64,000 nucleotides of DNA from Melaminivora suipulveris (GTDB lineage Bacteria > Pseudomonadota > Gammaproteobacteria > Burkholderiales > Burkholderiaceae_C): NCBI RefSeq assembly GCF_003008575.1, contig NZ_CP027667.1:1058501-1122500 (forward strand), in the 5' to 3' direction. The notes below the pieces were generated by a model. That model ran no database searches, was not told the DNA's origin, and saw nothing but the letters and a program-made list of their open reading frames with translations. Below, in pieces: positions 47,630 through 56,944 of this stretch. A program made the translations under genes and the position numbers. Numbering within the stretch: the stretch's first letter is position 1; each line of letters begins with the position of its first letter.

Positions 47630-48511
47630 ATGTTCAGTTATCGCCACGCCTTCCACGCAGGCAACCATGCCGATGTGCTCAAGCACACGGTGCTCATCGC
47701 CACCCTGACGCACCTGCTGCTCAAGGAGGCGCCGCTGCTGCTGCTCGACACCCATGCCGGCGCCGGCCTGTACCGGCTGGACGGCGACCACGCCAGCACC
47801 AGCGCCGAGAGCGCCGACGGCGTGGCGCGCGTGCTGGCTGCCGGCACGGCCCTGGCGCCCGCGCTGCAGGACTACGCCGACGCCGTGCGCGCCTTCAATC
47901 GCGGCGCGGCGGCGCGCGTCTATCCGGGCTCGCCCTTTCTGATGCAGCGCCTGCTGCGCCAGCAGGACCGGCTCAAGCTGTGCGAGCTGCACCCCACCGA
48001 CGCGCGCGCCCTGGAGGGCAACGTGGCGCAGCTGGAGGCTGGGCGGCAGATCGCCGTGCTGCGCGAGGACGGCTTCGAGGCGGTGCGCAAGTTTTTGCCC
48101 CCACCTTCGCGGCGGGCACTGCTGCTGTGCGATCCCAGCTATGAAATCAAGACCGACTACGCCCGCGTGGCGGCCATGGTGCAGGACGCGCTGCGGCGCT
48201 TTCCGACCGGGGTGTATGCCATCTGGTACCCGCTGATCGCCCGGCCGGAAGCGCACGAGCTGCCGCGCCGCCTGAAAACGCTGGTGCAAAAGGCCGGTAA
48301 GCCCTGGCTGCACGCAGCGCTCACCGTCAAGGGCGGCCGGGCCGCCTCGGCCGGCACCGACACGCGCCGGCCGGGCCTGCCGGCCAGCGGCATGTTCCTG
48401 ATCAACCCGCCCTACACGCTGGAGCCGGCGCTGCGCGCGGCGCTGCCGCAAATGGCCGCGTTGCTGGCGCAGGACAAGCACGCCGGCTGGACGCTGGACA
48501 GCGGCGGGTAA
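47630..48511 (+). CDS. rlmJ: 23S rRNA (adenine-2030-N6)-methyltransferase RlmJ
   Basis: 293 residues. Starts with the family signature MFSYRHAFHAGNHADVLKH. THAGAGLY supplies the SAM site and GSPFLMQRLLR follows. The catalytic motif is DPSY at 168-171 rather than the common DPPY, followed by EIKTDYARV as in E. coli. Divergent from the Ser/Thr kinase gene, convergent with rlpA (7-bp gap). Confidence 0.92.
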   Translation: MFSYRHAFHAGNHADVLKHTVLIATLTHLLLKEAPLLLLDTHAGAGLYRLDGDHASTSAESADGVARVLAAGTALAPALQDYADAVRAFNRGAAARVYPGSPFLMQRLLRQQDRLKLCELHPTDARALEGNVAQLEAGRQIAVLREDGFEAVRKFLPPPSRRALLLCDPSYEIKTDYARVAAMVQDALRRFPTGVYAIWYPLIARPEAHELPRRLKTLVQKAGKPWLHAALTVKGGRAASAGTDTRRPGLPASGMFLINPPYTLEPALRAALPQMAALLAQDKHAGWTLDSGG

Positions 48512-48518
48512 GCGCCCG

Positions 48519-49295
48519 TCAACGGCGCTTGCGCGGCGCCACCTTGCGCCGGGGCGCCGGCGCCTTCTTGACTGCCGGACGCTGCTGCAGCGCCTTGGCG
48601 GCGGCGCCCGCATCCAGGCCCAGGCCAGCGCCTTCGACCGGCGCCTCCAGGCTGTCCGGGCAGGCCTCATCTTCCGGGCCCAGCTGCCAAAGCTCCACCG
48701 ACTTGATGCCCAGGCCGGTCATGGCCAGCTCCTCGGCGGCGGCGCGGCTCAGATCGATGATGCGCCCCGGCGTGAACGGGCCGCGGTCGTTGACGCGCAC
48801 GATCACCGTGCGGCCGTTGACCAGGCTGCGCACGCACAGACGCGAGCCAAACGGCAGGTTGCGGTGCGCGGCGGTGTATTCCTCGCGGTCGTAGCGCTCG
48901 CCGTTGGCGGTGCGCCGCCCGTGCAGGCTGTCGGCGTACCAGGAAGCCGTGCCGCTGGCCAGCAGCACCGCGGGCGGCGCCTCGGGCTGCGGCGGCAGGC
49001 GCAGCGCCGGAGGGCCGGAGGCGTCCAGCGGGCTGCGCTCGGGCCGAATGCGCAAGGCCGGCTCGGCAGAAGCCGGGGGAGGCTCGATCAGCCGCGCAGC
49101 GGGTGGCACAGGTGAAAGGCTGGGCGGGGCAGGTGCGGGCGCAATGGGCTCGGCCGGCTGCGCGGCGACGGACGGTGGGGCGGGCGGTGCCGGCTCAGGC
49201 AGCGCGCAGCCGACCAACCCGGCCACCAGCGCGCCCACCGTGGCGCGCCGGCGCAGCAGCGTGCCGAAGAAAAGGCGTGGATGAACCACCAACAT
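48519..49295 (-). CDS. rlpA: RlpA-like septal ring lytic transglycosylase (lipoprotein)
   Basis: 258 residues. N-terminal lipoprotein signal with VAGLVGC (lipobox). A Pro-rich linker follows, then the double-psi barrel of RlpA (about 120-205): ASGTASWYADSLHGRRTANGERYD, LPFGSRLCVRSLVNGRTVIVRVNDRGPF and RIIDLSRAAAEEL. It cleaves or binds denuded glycan strands at the septum. A basic, Ala/Lys/Arg-rich tail replaces the SPOR domain of larger homologues. Starts MLVVHPRLFFGTLL at 49295. Confidence 0.88.
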   Translation of the reverse strand: MLVVHPRLFFGTLLRRRATVGALVAGLVGCALPEPAPPAPPSVAAQPAEPIAPAPAPPSLSPVPPAARLIEPPPASAEPALRIRPERSPLDASGPPALRLPPQPEAPPAVLLASGTASWYADSLHGRRTANGERYDREEYTAAHRNLPFGSRLCVRSLVNGRTVIVRVNDRGPFTPGRIIDLSRAAAEELAMTGLGIKSVELWQLGPEDEACPDSLEAPVEGAGLGLDAGAAAKALQQRPAVKKAPAPRRKVAPRKRR

Positions 49296-49321
49296 GCCGC
49301 GCACTGTAGCCGCGCCGGCGC

Positions 49322-50164
49322 TCAAACCCCCAGCCGCTCGCACAGCGCCAGGGTCGGCGCGCTCTGGTTCATGGTGTAGAAGTGCAGCCCCGGCGCGCCG
49401 GCGTGCAGCAGCTGCTCGCACAGCTGCGCCACCACATCCAGGCCGAAGGCGCGGATGCTGGCCACGTCGTCACCGAAGCCTTGCAGGCGCAGGCGGATCC
49501 AGCGCGGGATCTCGGCGCCGCAGGCGTCGGAAAACCGCATCAGCTGCGTGGCGCCCAGGATGGGCATGATGCCCGGCACGATGGGCACGTCCAGCCCCAG
49601 CCGGCGCGCGTCGTCGACGAAGCGCGCATAGGCGTCGGCATTGAAGAAATACTGCGTGATGGCCGAGTCGGCCCCGGCGCGCACCTTGGTGGCAAAGGCC
49701 TGCAGATCGGCGTCGGCGCTGCGCGCCTGCGGGTGCACCTCGGGGTAGGCGGCGACCTCGATGTGGAAGTCGCTGCCGGTCTCGGCGCGGATGAAGGCCA
49801 CCAGATCGCTGGCGTAGTGGAATTCGCCGCCCAGGCCGTAGCCGCTGGGCAGGTCGCCGCGCAGCGCCACCAGGCGTTTGACGCCCATGGCCTTGAGTTG
49901 GGCGAGCTGCGTGCGCACGCTGCCTTTGGTCGCACCGATGCAGGAAAAGTGCGACGCGGCATCCACGCCCTCGCCCAGGATCTCGCGCACGGCGGCAAAA
50001 GTGCCCTCCTGCGTCGAGCCACCTGCGCCGTAGGTGACCGAGCAAAACTGCGGCTTGCGCGCGTACAGCTGCTGGCGCACGGCGCGCAGCTTGTCCACGC
50101 CCTCGGGCGTTTTTGGGGGGAAGAATTCGAAGCTGACGGGCAGCGCCGGAGATGTCGTGTTCAT
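49322..50164 (-). CDS. metF: 5,10-methylenetetrahydrofolate reductase
   Basis: 280 residues. TIM-barrel flavoenzyme making 5-methyl-THF for methionine synthesis. Signatures: VSFEFFPPKTPEG at the start, SVTYGAGGSTQEGT, VALRGDLPSGYG, and AITQYFFNADAYARFV. The ATG overlaps the tlyA stop (ATGA). In betaproteobacteria metF commonly follows ahcY under the SAH riboswitch; here tlyA and a repeat lie between. Confidence 0.95.
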   Translation of the reverse strand: MNTTSPALPVSFEFFPPKTPEGVDKLRAVRQQLYARKPQFCSVTYGAGGSTQEGTFAAVREILGEGVDAASHFSCIGATKGSVRTQLAQLKAMGVKRLVALRGDLPSGYGLGGEFHYASDLVAFIRAETGSDFHIEVAAYPEVHPQARSADADLQAFATKVRAGADSAITQYFFNADAYARFVDDARRLGLDVPIVPGIMPILGATQLMRFSDACGAEIPRWIRLRLQGFGDDVASIRAFGLDVVAQLCEQLLHAGAPGLHFYTMNQSAPTLALCERLGV

Positions 50165-51165
50165 GCCGCGCTCCTGGTGGCGTGAAGAAAGAATTCGCGA
50201 TTGCCGTCGCCGCCTTCGATGGGGCTGTCCAGCCAGGCCAGCACGGCAAGATCCAGCTGCGCGCAGCAGGCGCGGATGCGCTGCTCGACCTCGGCATACA
50301 GCCCGGCATCGCGCACGATGCCGCCCTTGCCGACCTGGCCGGGCTGCAGCTCGAACTGCGGCTTGACCAGCATCAGCAACTGGCCACGGGGCGCCAGCAG
50401 CGGCACGAGCGCCGGCAGCACCAGGGTCAGCGAGATGAAGGACAGATCGCCCGTGACCAGATCGAAGCGTGGCGTCAGATCGACCCCCTCGCGGCCGGCG
50501 CGGCGGCGGCGCACCGTGGGCAGGCTGCCGGCGGCGCGCGCCTGCTGGCGCGCTGCGCGCTCGGCCTTGAAGGCCTCGATCTCGTGCTCCTTGGCGTCGC
50601 CGCTGTCGTCGTAGCCGTCGTCCACCATGCCCCCATTGCGCATCCAGGCATAGGGCGCCTGCGGCTGGGTTTCGTTGTCCTCGGGCTCGGCATCGGTGCG
50701 CTCGGACAGGGCTTCCTCGCAGGCTTCGACCAGCGCTTCGGCGCTCAGGTGGCGGGCGTTCAGGCCCTCCACGGCGACCACGCGCGCGTCGCCTCGCAGG
50801 CGCTCGTGCAACTGGCCATGGCCCACGTCCACGCCGATGACCTGGGCGGCGCCGCGCTGCAGCAGGCAGTCGGTGAAGCCGCCCGTGCTCTGGCCCACGT
50901 CCAGGCAACGCAGGCCCGACACGTCCAGGCCCGTGGCGCGCAGCGCGCCCTCCAGCTTCAGCCCACCGCGCGAGAGGTATTGCGCCTCGGCGGCATCCAG
51001 CAGCTGCACCTGGGCGCCGGCGGGAATGTCGTCGCCGTTTTTGGCGACGCGCGTCCAGGGCATGGTGCTCGCCAGGCGCCATTGCACGCCGGAGGCGATC
51101 AGGCGCTGGGCCTGGGAGCGGGTGGCGGCGTGGCCGCCTTCCACGAGGAAGATATCGGCGCGCAT
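50161..51165 (-). CDS. tlyA: TlyA family rRNA methyltransferase/hemolysin-like protein with insert
   Basis: 334 residues. N-terminal S4 RNA-binding domain (MRADIFLVEGGHAATRSQAQRLI), then an FtsJ-like methyltransferase (CLDVGQSTGGFTDCLLQRGA; VTGDLSFISLTLVLPAL; VKPQFELQPGQVGKGG). Most TlyA proteins have about 250-270 residues. Here about 80 extra residues (approximately 155-235), acidic then Arg-rich, split the catalytic domain. Methylates rRNA 2'-O in characterised members. It lies between ahcY and metF. Confidence 0.88.
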   Translation of the reverse strand: MRADIFLVEGGHAATRSQAQRLIASGVQWRLASTMPWTRVAKNGDDIPAGAQVQLLDAAEAQYLSRGGLKLEGALRATGLDVSGLRCLDVGQSTGGFTDCLLQRGAAQVIGVDVGHGQLHERLRGDARVVAVEGLNARHLSAEALVEACEEALSERTDAEPEDNETQPQAPYAWMRNGGMVDDGYDDSGDAKEHEIEAFKAERAARQQARAAGSLPTVRRRRAGREGVDLTPRFDLVTGDLSFISLTLVLPALVPLLAPRGQLLMLVKPQFELQPGQVGKGGIVRDAGLYAEVEQRIRACCAQLDLAVLAWLDSPIEGGDGNREFFLHATRSAA

Positions 51166-51261
51166 GGCGCGGGTCCTTTCAGCGATCGAATCCTGGACGT
51201 CTGCCCGACGCAGGCGCGCAGGGTCCGCGCTGCCTCAGCCGCGCGGCAGGCCCGCAGCCCG

Positions 51262-51351
51262 CAGGTTGGGCAGCCCCAAAAAGCAGGAATTAGAGGAAAA
51301 ACAGCCCTGAGTCGGCGTGTATCAAGCGTGTTTAGCTATTATTTTTATAGC
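51262..51351 (+). repeat. Dispersed intergenic repeat, copy H (longest copy)
   Basis: GCAGGTTGGGCAGCCCCAAA, AGCAGGAATTAGAGGAAAAA, then CTGAGTCGGCGTGTATCAAG and TTTAGCTATTATTTTTATAG. This longer form shows the full element. It lies between the ahcY stop and the tlyA start, so it separates the two within the riboswitch transcript. Confidence 0.78.
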
Positions 51352-51384
51352 AACACGTTGGACCCACGCCGCAGCGCGGCACGC

Positions 51385-52833
51385 TCAATAACGGTAGCTG
51401 TCGCTCTTGTACGGCCCGTTCTTGTCCACGCCGATGTAGGCGGCCTGCTCGTCGCTCAGCTCGGTCAGCTGCGCGCCCAGCTTGGACAGCTGCAGCCGCG
51501 CGACCTTCTCGTCGAGCAGCTTGGGCAGCACGTACACCTTGCCGGCTTCGTAGTCATCCGGCCGGGTGAACAGCTCGATCTGCGCCAGGGTCTGGTTGGC
51601 GAACGAGCTGCTCATGACATAGCTGGGGTGGCCGGTGCCGCAGCCCAGGTTCACCAGGCGGCCCTTGGCCAGCAGGATGATGCGGCGGCCAGAGGGGAAG
51701 ATGACGTGGTCCACCTGCGGCTTGATCTCCTCCCACTGGTACTGCTCCAGCGAGGCGACGTCGATCTCGTTGTCGAAGTGGCCAATGTTGCAGACGATGG
51801 CTTGGTCCTTCATGGCGATCATGTGCTCGTGGCGGATGACGTCCTTGTTGCCAGTGGTGGTCACGAAGATGTCGGCCTTGTCCGCGGCGTATTCCATGGT
51901 CACCACGCGGTAGCCTTCCATGGCGGCCTGCAGGGCGTTGATGGGGTCGATCTCGGTCACCCAGACCTGGGCCGACAGCGCGCGCAGCGCCTGGGCCGAG
52001 CCCTTGCCCACGTCGCCATAGCCGGCGACCACGGCCACCTTGCCGGCGATCATGACGTCGGTGGCGCGCTTGATGCCGTCCACCAGCGACTCGCGGCAGC
52101 CGTAGAGGTTGTCGAACTTGGACTTGGTGACCGAGTCGTTGACGTTGATGGCGCGAAACAGCAGCGTGCCCTTGGCCGACATCTCATTGAGGCGGTGCAC
52201 GCCGGTGGTGGTCTCCTCGGTCACACCGAGGATCTGGGCGCTCTTGCGCGAGTACCAGGTGGCATCTTCGGCCAGCTTGGCGCGGATGGAGGCGAACAGG
52301 ATGCGCTCTTCCTCGCTGGCACCGTTGCCGGCGACCAGGGAAGGATCCTTCTCGGCGCGCTTGCCCAGGTGCATCAGCAGCGTGGCATCGCCACCGTCGT
52401 CCAGGATCATGTTGGGGCCTTCGGCCTCATCGCCTTGCGGGCCGAAGTCGAAGATGCGGTGTGTGTAGTCCCAGTAGTCTTCGAGCGACTCGCCCTTGAT
52501 GGCAAACACCGGCGTGCCGCCGGCGGCGATCGCTGCGGCCGCGTGGTCCTGGGTGGAGAAGATGTTGCACGAAGCCCAGCGCACCGTGGCGCCGAGCGCC
52601 TGCAGCGTCTCTATCAGCACGGCGGTCTGGATGGTCATGTGCAGGCTGCCGGCGATGCGCGCGCCCTTGAGCGGCTGGCGCGCGGCATATTCCTCGCGAA
52701 TGGCCATCAGGCCGGGCATCTCGGTCTCGGCGATGGCGATTTCCTTGCGACCCCAGGCGGCAAGGGAGAGGTCGGCAATGGCGCAATCGGCCTGCTGCGC
52801 GGCGGCGCGGGGGGTGTCGAGAACAGCGCTCAT
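51385..52833 (-). CDS. ahcY: Adenosylhomocysteinase (S-adenosylhomocysteine hydrolase)
   Basis: 482 residues, bacterial long form. Hydrolyses SAH to adenosine and homocysteine. NAD-binding [16 protein letters not shown] is present, with [21 protein letters not shown] near the start and the C-terminal [10 protein letters not shown]. Contains the ~40-residue insert found in many bacterial and plant enzymes. Preceded by a SAH riboswitch, so expression should rise when SAH accumulates. Starts [19 protein letters not shown]. Confidence 0.97.
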   Translation of the reverse strand: MSAVLDTPRAAAQQADCAIADLSLAAWGRKEIAIAETEMPGLMAIREEYAARQPLKGARIAGSLHMTIQTAVLIETLQALGATVRWASCNIFSTQDHAAAAIAAGGTPVFAIKGESLEDYWDYTHRIFDFGPQGDEAEGPNMILDDGGDATLLMHLGKRAEKDPSLVAGNGASEEERILFASIRAKLAEDATWYSRKSAQILGVTEETTTGVHRLNEMSAKGTLLFRAINVNDSVTKSKFDNLYGCRESLVDGIKRATDVMIAGKVAVVAGYGDVGKGSAQALRALSAQVWVTEIDPINALQAAMEGYRVVTMEYAADKADIFVTTTGNKDVIRHEHMIAMKDQAIVCNIGHFDNEIDVASLEQYQWEEIKPQVDHVIFPSGRRIILLAKGRLVNLGCGTGHPSYVMSSSFANQTLAQIELFTRPDDYEAGKVYVLPKLLDEKVARLQLSKLGAQLTELSDEQAAYIGVDKNGPYKSDSYRY

Positions 52834-52916
52834 GGGATTTCCTTCACGAAAGGTCTGAAAAGACCACGCGCCTGGGGTGAAGGAGGGAGAAGACTCACCG
52901 CGCAGAACTTCAGCGT

Positions 52917-52994
52917 GGGTGAGCGTCGTTGCGAATGGAGATGTTTCCGAGCCTCACGCCCGCCATGGTGGGGACGCTGCAACGCTCCTCGGAA
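52917..52994 (-). promoter_or_regulatory. SAH riboswitch
   Basis: On the minus strand the conserved parts of the SAH aptamer are all present in order: CCGAGGAGCG(T)TGCAGC, a variable hairpin, GAGGCTCGG pairing with CCGAG, and ACGCTCACC pairing with GGAGCG. It lies 85 nt before ahcY. This RNA class binds SAH and turns on ahcY and linked genes. Confidence 0.9.
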
Positions 52995-53004
52995 AAGAGC
53001 GCAG

Positions 53005-53010
53005 ATTATA
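53005..53010 (-). promoter_or_regulatory. -10 element of the ahcY promoter
   Basis: TATAAT on the minus strand, 11 nt before the first conserved riboswitch base, so transcription would begin about at the aptamer. The -35 region (TTCTAC) is weak. Confidence 0.65.
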
Positions 53011-53160
53011 CCGGCCCGGCCTGCGCCGTAGAATCGCCGCCTCATGGTCTGGCAGTGGGTACGCTCCCGCTCCAGTCCGCGCCTACGCGCACGCCCTGCG
53101 CCTTCGCCCTGTTGCGCCACGCATTCCTTGCGCCGCAACCACCCTGCCTCCGCACGCCCC

Positions 53161-54786
53161 GTGTCCTACGCCTCTGAAACCCGGCGCCGCCGCACCTTTG
53201 CCATCATCTCCCACCCCGACGCGGGCAAGACCACGCTGACGGAAAAGCTGCTGCTGTTCTCCGGCGCCATCCAGATCGCCGGCGCCGTCAAGGGCCGCAA
53301 GGCCAGCCGCCATGCGACCAGCGACTGGATGGAGATCGAAAAGCAGCGCGGCATCTCGGTGGCCAGCTCGGTCATGCAGATGAGCTACCGCGACCACGTC
53401 ATCAACCTGCTGGACACGCCGGGCCACAAGGATTTCTCGGAGGACACCTACCGCGTGCTCACCGCCGTCGATTCGGCGCTGATGGTCATCGACGCCGCCA
53501 ACGGCGTGGAGACGCAAACGCGCCGGCTGATCGAGGTCTGCCGCCAGCGCGACACGCCCATCATCACCTTCGTCAACAAGATGGACCGCGAGGTGCGCGA
53601 CCCGCTGGACATCCTGGATGAGGTCGAGCGCGAACTGGGCATGCCCTGCTGCCCCATGACCTGGCCGGTGGGCCAGGGCCGGCAGTTCGGCGGCATCATC
53701 GACCTGCGCACGCAGAGCATGACGGTGTTCCAGCCCGGCAGTGACAAGCGCCCGGAGGACTTCGAGGTCATCCCGCTGGCCGAGGCCGACAAGCTGCGCG
53801 CGCGCTTCGGCCAGACCTTCGACGACGCGCTGGAGAGCATGGAGCTGGCCGTGGGCGCCTCCGCCGAATGGAGCCACGAGCAGTTTCTGGCGGCCAAGCT
53901 GACGCCCGTGTTCTTCGGCTCGGGCGTGAACAACTTCGGCGTGAAGGAAGTGCTGGATGCGGTGGTGGACATGTCGCCCCCGCCCGGTCCGCGCAAGAGC
54001 ACGCTGCTGGTGAACAAGCAGCCCGTCGAGAAGATCGTGCATCCCGAGGACGAGGGTTTTGCCGGCGTGGTCTTCAAGGTGCAGGCCAACATGGACGCCA
54101 ACCACCGCGACCGCATCGCCTTCGTGCGCGTGGCCTCCGGCAAGTACACGCCCGGCATGAAAATGCGCGTGCAGCGCACCGGCAAGGAGCTGCGTCCCAC
54201 GTCGGTCGTCACCTTCATGAGCCAGCGCCGCGAGGCCGTGGAAGAAGCCTATGCGGGCGACATCATCGGTTTCACCACGCACGGCGGCGTGCAGCTGGGC
54301 GACACCATCACCGACGGCCCGGCTCTGCAGTTCACCGGCCTGCCGTTCTTCGCGCCCGAGATGTTCATGACGGTGGTGCTGAAGAACCCCCTGCGCACCA
54401 AGCAGCTGCACGAGGGCCTGATGCAGCTGGGCGAGGAAGGCGCCATCCAGGTCTTCAAGCCCGAGGCTGGCGGCAACATGCTGCTGGGCGCCGTGGGCCA
54501 GCTGCAGTTCGAGGTGGTGCAGCACCGGCTGAACACGGAGTACAACTGCGACATCCGACTGGAAGGCTGCCAGTACACCGGCGCGCGCTGGATCACGGCC
54601 GATACCGCGGCGCAATTGCGCGAGTTCGAGAACGCCTATCCGATGCGTATGGCACGGGATGCAGCGGATACGCTGGCGTATCTGTGCACGTCGCCGTATG
54701 ACGTGCGACTGGCACAGGAAAGGTTTCCGAAGATTCATTTCCATCCGCTGCGCGAGCATGCGGGGTTGGCGTTGCAGGCGAGCTGA
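53161..54786 (+). CDS. prfC: Peptide chain release factor 3
   Basis: 541 residues. GTPase that recycles RF1/RF2. P-loop SHPDAGKT at 17-24, then DWMEIEKQRGISVASSV, DTPGHKDFSEDTYRVL and NKMDREVRDP. The start is GTG at 53161 (VSYASETRRRRTFAII), which matches family N-termini; a longer frame begins 39 codons earlier but overlaps the ahcY promoter. Divergent from ahcY; the acyltransferase gene starts 3 bp after its stop. Confidence 0.95.
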   Translation: MSYASETRRRRTFAIISHPDAGKTTLTEKLLLFSGAIQIAGAVKGRKASRHATSDWMEIEKQRGISVASSVMQMSYRDHVINLLDTPGHKDFSEDTYRVLTAVDSALMVIDAANGVETQTRRLIEVCRQRDTPIITFVNKMDREVRDPLDILDEVERELGMPCCPMTWPVGQGRQFGGIIDLRTQSMTVFQPGSDKRPEDFEVIPLAEADKLRARFGQTFDDALESMELAVGASAEWSHEQFLAAKLTPVFFGSGVNNFGVKEVLDAVVDMSPPPGPRKSTLLVNKQPVEKIVHPEDEGFAGVVFKVQANMDANHRDRIAFVRVASGKYTPGMKMRVQRTGKELRPTSVVTFMSQRREAVEEAYAGDIIGFTTHGGVQLGDTITDGPALQFTGLPFFAPEMFMTVVLKNPLRTKQLHEGLMQLGEEGAIQVFKPEAGGNMLLGAVGQLQFEVVQHRLNTEYNCDIRLEGCQYTGARWITADTAAQLREFENAYPMRMARDAADTLAYLCTSPYDVRLAQERFPKIHFHPLREHAGLALQAS

Positions 54787-54789
54787 GCC

Positions 54790-55896
54790 ATGTCCACCGG
54801 CCAGGCTCCCATCGTCAACTTGCAAGTGCTGCGATTTTTCGCGGCCATCTGGGTGGTCTTCCTGCACAGCCGGTTTTTCCTGCGCGAAGCCTCCGATGCT
54901 TGGGAACTGCCAAAAATCCTGAAAGTGGTCCAGGTCGCCGGCTTTGCTGGCGTGGATATTTTTTTCGTCATCAGTGGCGCCATCATGGCGCTCACCAGCC
55001 GCGAGCTGGCCCCCACCCTTGGCAACAGCCTGCGCTTCCTGCTGGTGCGATTTTCACGCATCTACACCGGCTGGTGGCCTCTGTTCGTGCTGTACTGGGC
55101 CGGTGCAATGGCAACGCACAAGACAGAAGACAAATGGTTCTTCAGCTCCCTGTTTCTGCTTCCGGCACCGCTGAACCACTACGTCAGCGGAGTGCTGTGG
55201 ACGTTGAGCTTCGAGCTTTATTTTTACTGCGCGGTCGCCCTGCTCATCCTGGCGCCGAAGACGTGGCGGGTGCGCATATTCGCCATGCTGCTGATAGCCT
55301 TGACCGTAGTCACTGTGATCTGGCGCGCGCAAGGCTATTTCACTCCGGCACTCGAGGCACAGGCGTGGCCGCTGCAGAAGTTCGCCTTTGCTCCGCTCAT
55401 TGCCGAGTTTCTTGCCGGCTTTCTGTTCTATGAATGGTTTGTGCGTGCGCGCCCGCAGCGTTCTTGGCCCTGGATCGTGGGGGCCGCAATTTTTTTCGCC
55501 TGCGCAGCCTTGTACGAAAAGTTCGTTGGCAAGCCGGCCGGGGCGCATCTGGAGGGCTTCTACTCCTGGCCTGAGAGAGCCCTGCTCCTGGGAGGTTTTG
55601 CGGTGTGCATGGTGGGCTGGGCGTTGACTGCCAGGCCCCTGCGCGGGCGCTTGGCAACCATCCTCACAACATTGGGCGATGCGTCCTATGCCATCTACCT
55701 CAGCCATATCATGGTCATGTTCGGGTTGACCATGGCGCTCGCCGTCCTGGGCTGGCCGGCGCGGTGGCAGATATCCACCATGGTGCTGCTGCACCTGGGG
55801 GTGTTGGCGTTTTCGCTGCCCTACCACCGCTGGGTCGAGTTGCCGCTCTATCAATGGTGTCGAAGGCATATCCGCCAGCGCCTGACGCTGCGCTGA
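54790..55896 (+). CDS. Acyltransferase family 3 membrane protein (OafA/YrhL-like)
   Basis: 368 residues, about ten membrane helices. The early RFFAAIWVVFLHSRFF and FAGVDIFFVISGAIMAL motifs are those of acyltransferase 3 proteins, which O-acetylate or acylate cell-surface polysaccharides. It starts 3 bp after prfC but its base composition is clearly lower in GC than prfC, suggesting that the block from here to about 58.8 kb has a different origin. The nearest neighbours are a glycosyltransferase and a GH42-like secreted protein. Confidence 0.9.
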   Translation: MSTGQAPIVNLQVLRFFAAIWVVFLHSRFFLREASDAWELPKILKVVQVAGFAGVDIFFVISGAIMALTSRELAPTLGNSLRFLLVRFSRIYTGWWPLFVLYWAGAMATHKTEDKWFFSSLFLLPAPLNHYVSGVLWTLSFELYFYCAVALLILAPKTWRVRIFAMLLIALTVVTVIWRAQGYFTPALEAQAWPLQKFAFAPLIAEFLAGFLFYEWFVRARPQRSWPWIVGAAIFFACAALYEKFVGKPAGAHLEGFYSWPERALLLGGFAVCMVGWALTARPLRGRLATILTTLGDASYAIYLSHIMVMFGLTMALAVLGWPARWQISTMVLLHLGVLAFSLPYHRWVELPLYQWCRRHIRQRLTLR

Positions 55897-55939
55897 CCGT
55901 CGCTGTCCCAGCTCACGCCACCCCTCGAAAACCGCAGCC

Positions 55940-56944
55940 ATGCGCATCGCCGTCGCCATTCCATGCTACCGGGTCACCCAACAGGTGATGGGCGTGATAG
56001 AGGCGATCGGTCCCGAGGTCGAAGCCATTTACGCGGTCGATGACGCTTGCCCGGAAGGCAGTGGTCGCTTCATCGAGCAGCACAACCGCGATCCACGGGT
56101 GCGTGTGCTCTACAACTCTGAAAACTACGGGGTCGGAGGGGCGGTCATTCGCGCTTACCACGCAGCCATGAACGACCGCATGGACATCATCGTCAAGATC
56201 GACGGTGACGGGCAGATGGATCCCTCTTTGCTGCCACTGTTCGTGCGCCCCTTGCTCGAGGGCCGCGCTGACTACACCAAAGGCAACCGCTTTTTCCGCC
56301 CCGAATCGATGCAAGGCATGCCGCCCGTGCGTCTGTTCGGAAACGCCGTGCTCTCGTTCGTCACCAAACTCAGTTGCGGTTACTGGAACGTGATGGACCC
56401 GACCAACGGCTATACCGCCATTCGCACCTGCGTGCTGGCCGAATTGCCGCTGGACAAGCTCGAGCAGCGTTTCTTTTTCGAGACCGACATGCTGTTCAGG
56501 CTGAATACCGTGCGCGCAGTGGTCAAGGACGTACCGATGGATTCGGTCTATGCCAACGAGCGGTCGAACCTGAAAATCAGCCGCGTGCTTCCGGAGTTTC
56601 TGGGCAAACACCTGTCGCGGCTCGGGCGCCGCTACGTCTACAACTATCTGGTGCGCGACTTCAATGTAGGCACGCTGTACAGCCTTTTCGGCGCCCTGCT
56701 ATTGGGAGGTGGTGCGCTGTTTGGTTTGTGGCACTGGGTGACAGGCATCGTGCAAGACCAACCCGCCACCAGCGGCACGGTCATGCTGGCGGCCCTGCCG
56801 GTGTTCATCGGCGTACAGTGTCTGATCGCGTTCCTGCACCATGACGTGAGCAACGTTCCTTCCGAGCCGCTGTCACTTTTTCTGCAGGATGCGCACATTT
56901 CGCCCTCCTCCGGCGCACGCGCCGGAGCGCCGTGCAATTCATGA
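55940..56944 (+). CDS. Family 2 glycosyltransferase (DPM1-like) with C-terminal membrane helices
   Basis: 334 residues. The GT-A domain has MRIAVAIPCYRVTQQ, YAVDDACPEGSG, the DxD-like KIDGDGQMDPSLLP, and NGYTAIRTCVLAELPL. Two membrane helices lie at about 250-273 and 282-305. Resembles polyprenyl-phosphate sugar transferases that build lipid-linked sugars. The last bases overlap the start of the next gene (ATGA). Part of the low-GC surface block. Confidence 0.88.
   Translation: MRIAVAIPCYRVTQQVMGVIEAIGPEVEAIYAVDDACPEGSGRFIEQHNRDPRVRVLYNSENYGVGGAVIRAYHAAMNDRMDIIVKIDGDGQMDPSLLPLFVRPLLEGRADYTKGNRFFRPESMQGMPPVRLFGNAVLSFVTKLSCGYWNVMDPTNGYTAIRTCVLAELPLDKLEQRFFFETDMLFRLNTVRAVVKDVPMDSVYANERSNLKISRVLPEFLGKHLSRLGRRYVYNYLVRDFNVGTLYSLFGALLLGGGALFGLWHWVTGIVQDQPATSGTVMLAALPVFIGVQCLIAFLHHDVSNVPSEPLSLFLQDAHISPSSGARAGAPCNS

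Noticed and set aside
53044..53160. Upstream extension of prfC by 39 codons
   Set aside because: The extra segment is Arg/Ser/Pro-rich, unlike RF3, and runs into the ahcY promoter region; the GTG at 53161 fits the family.
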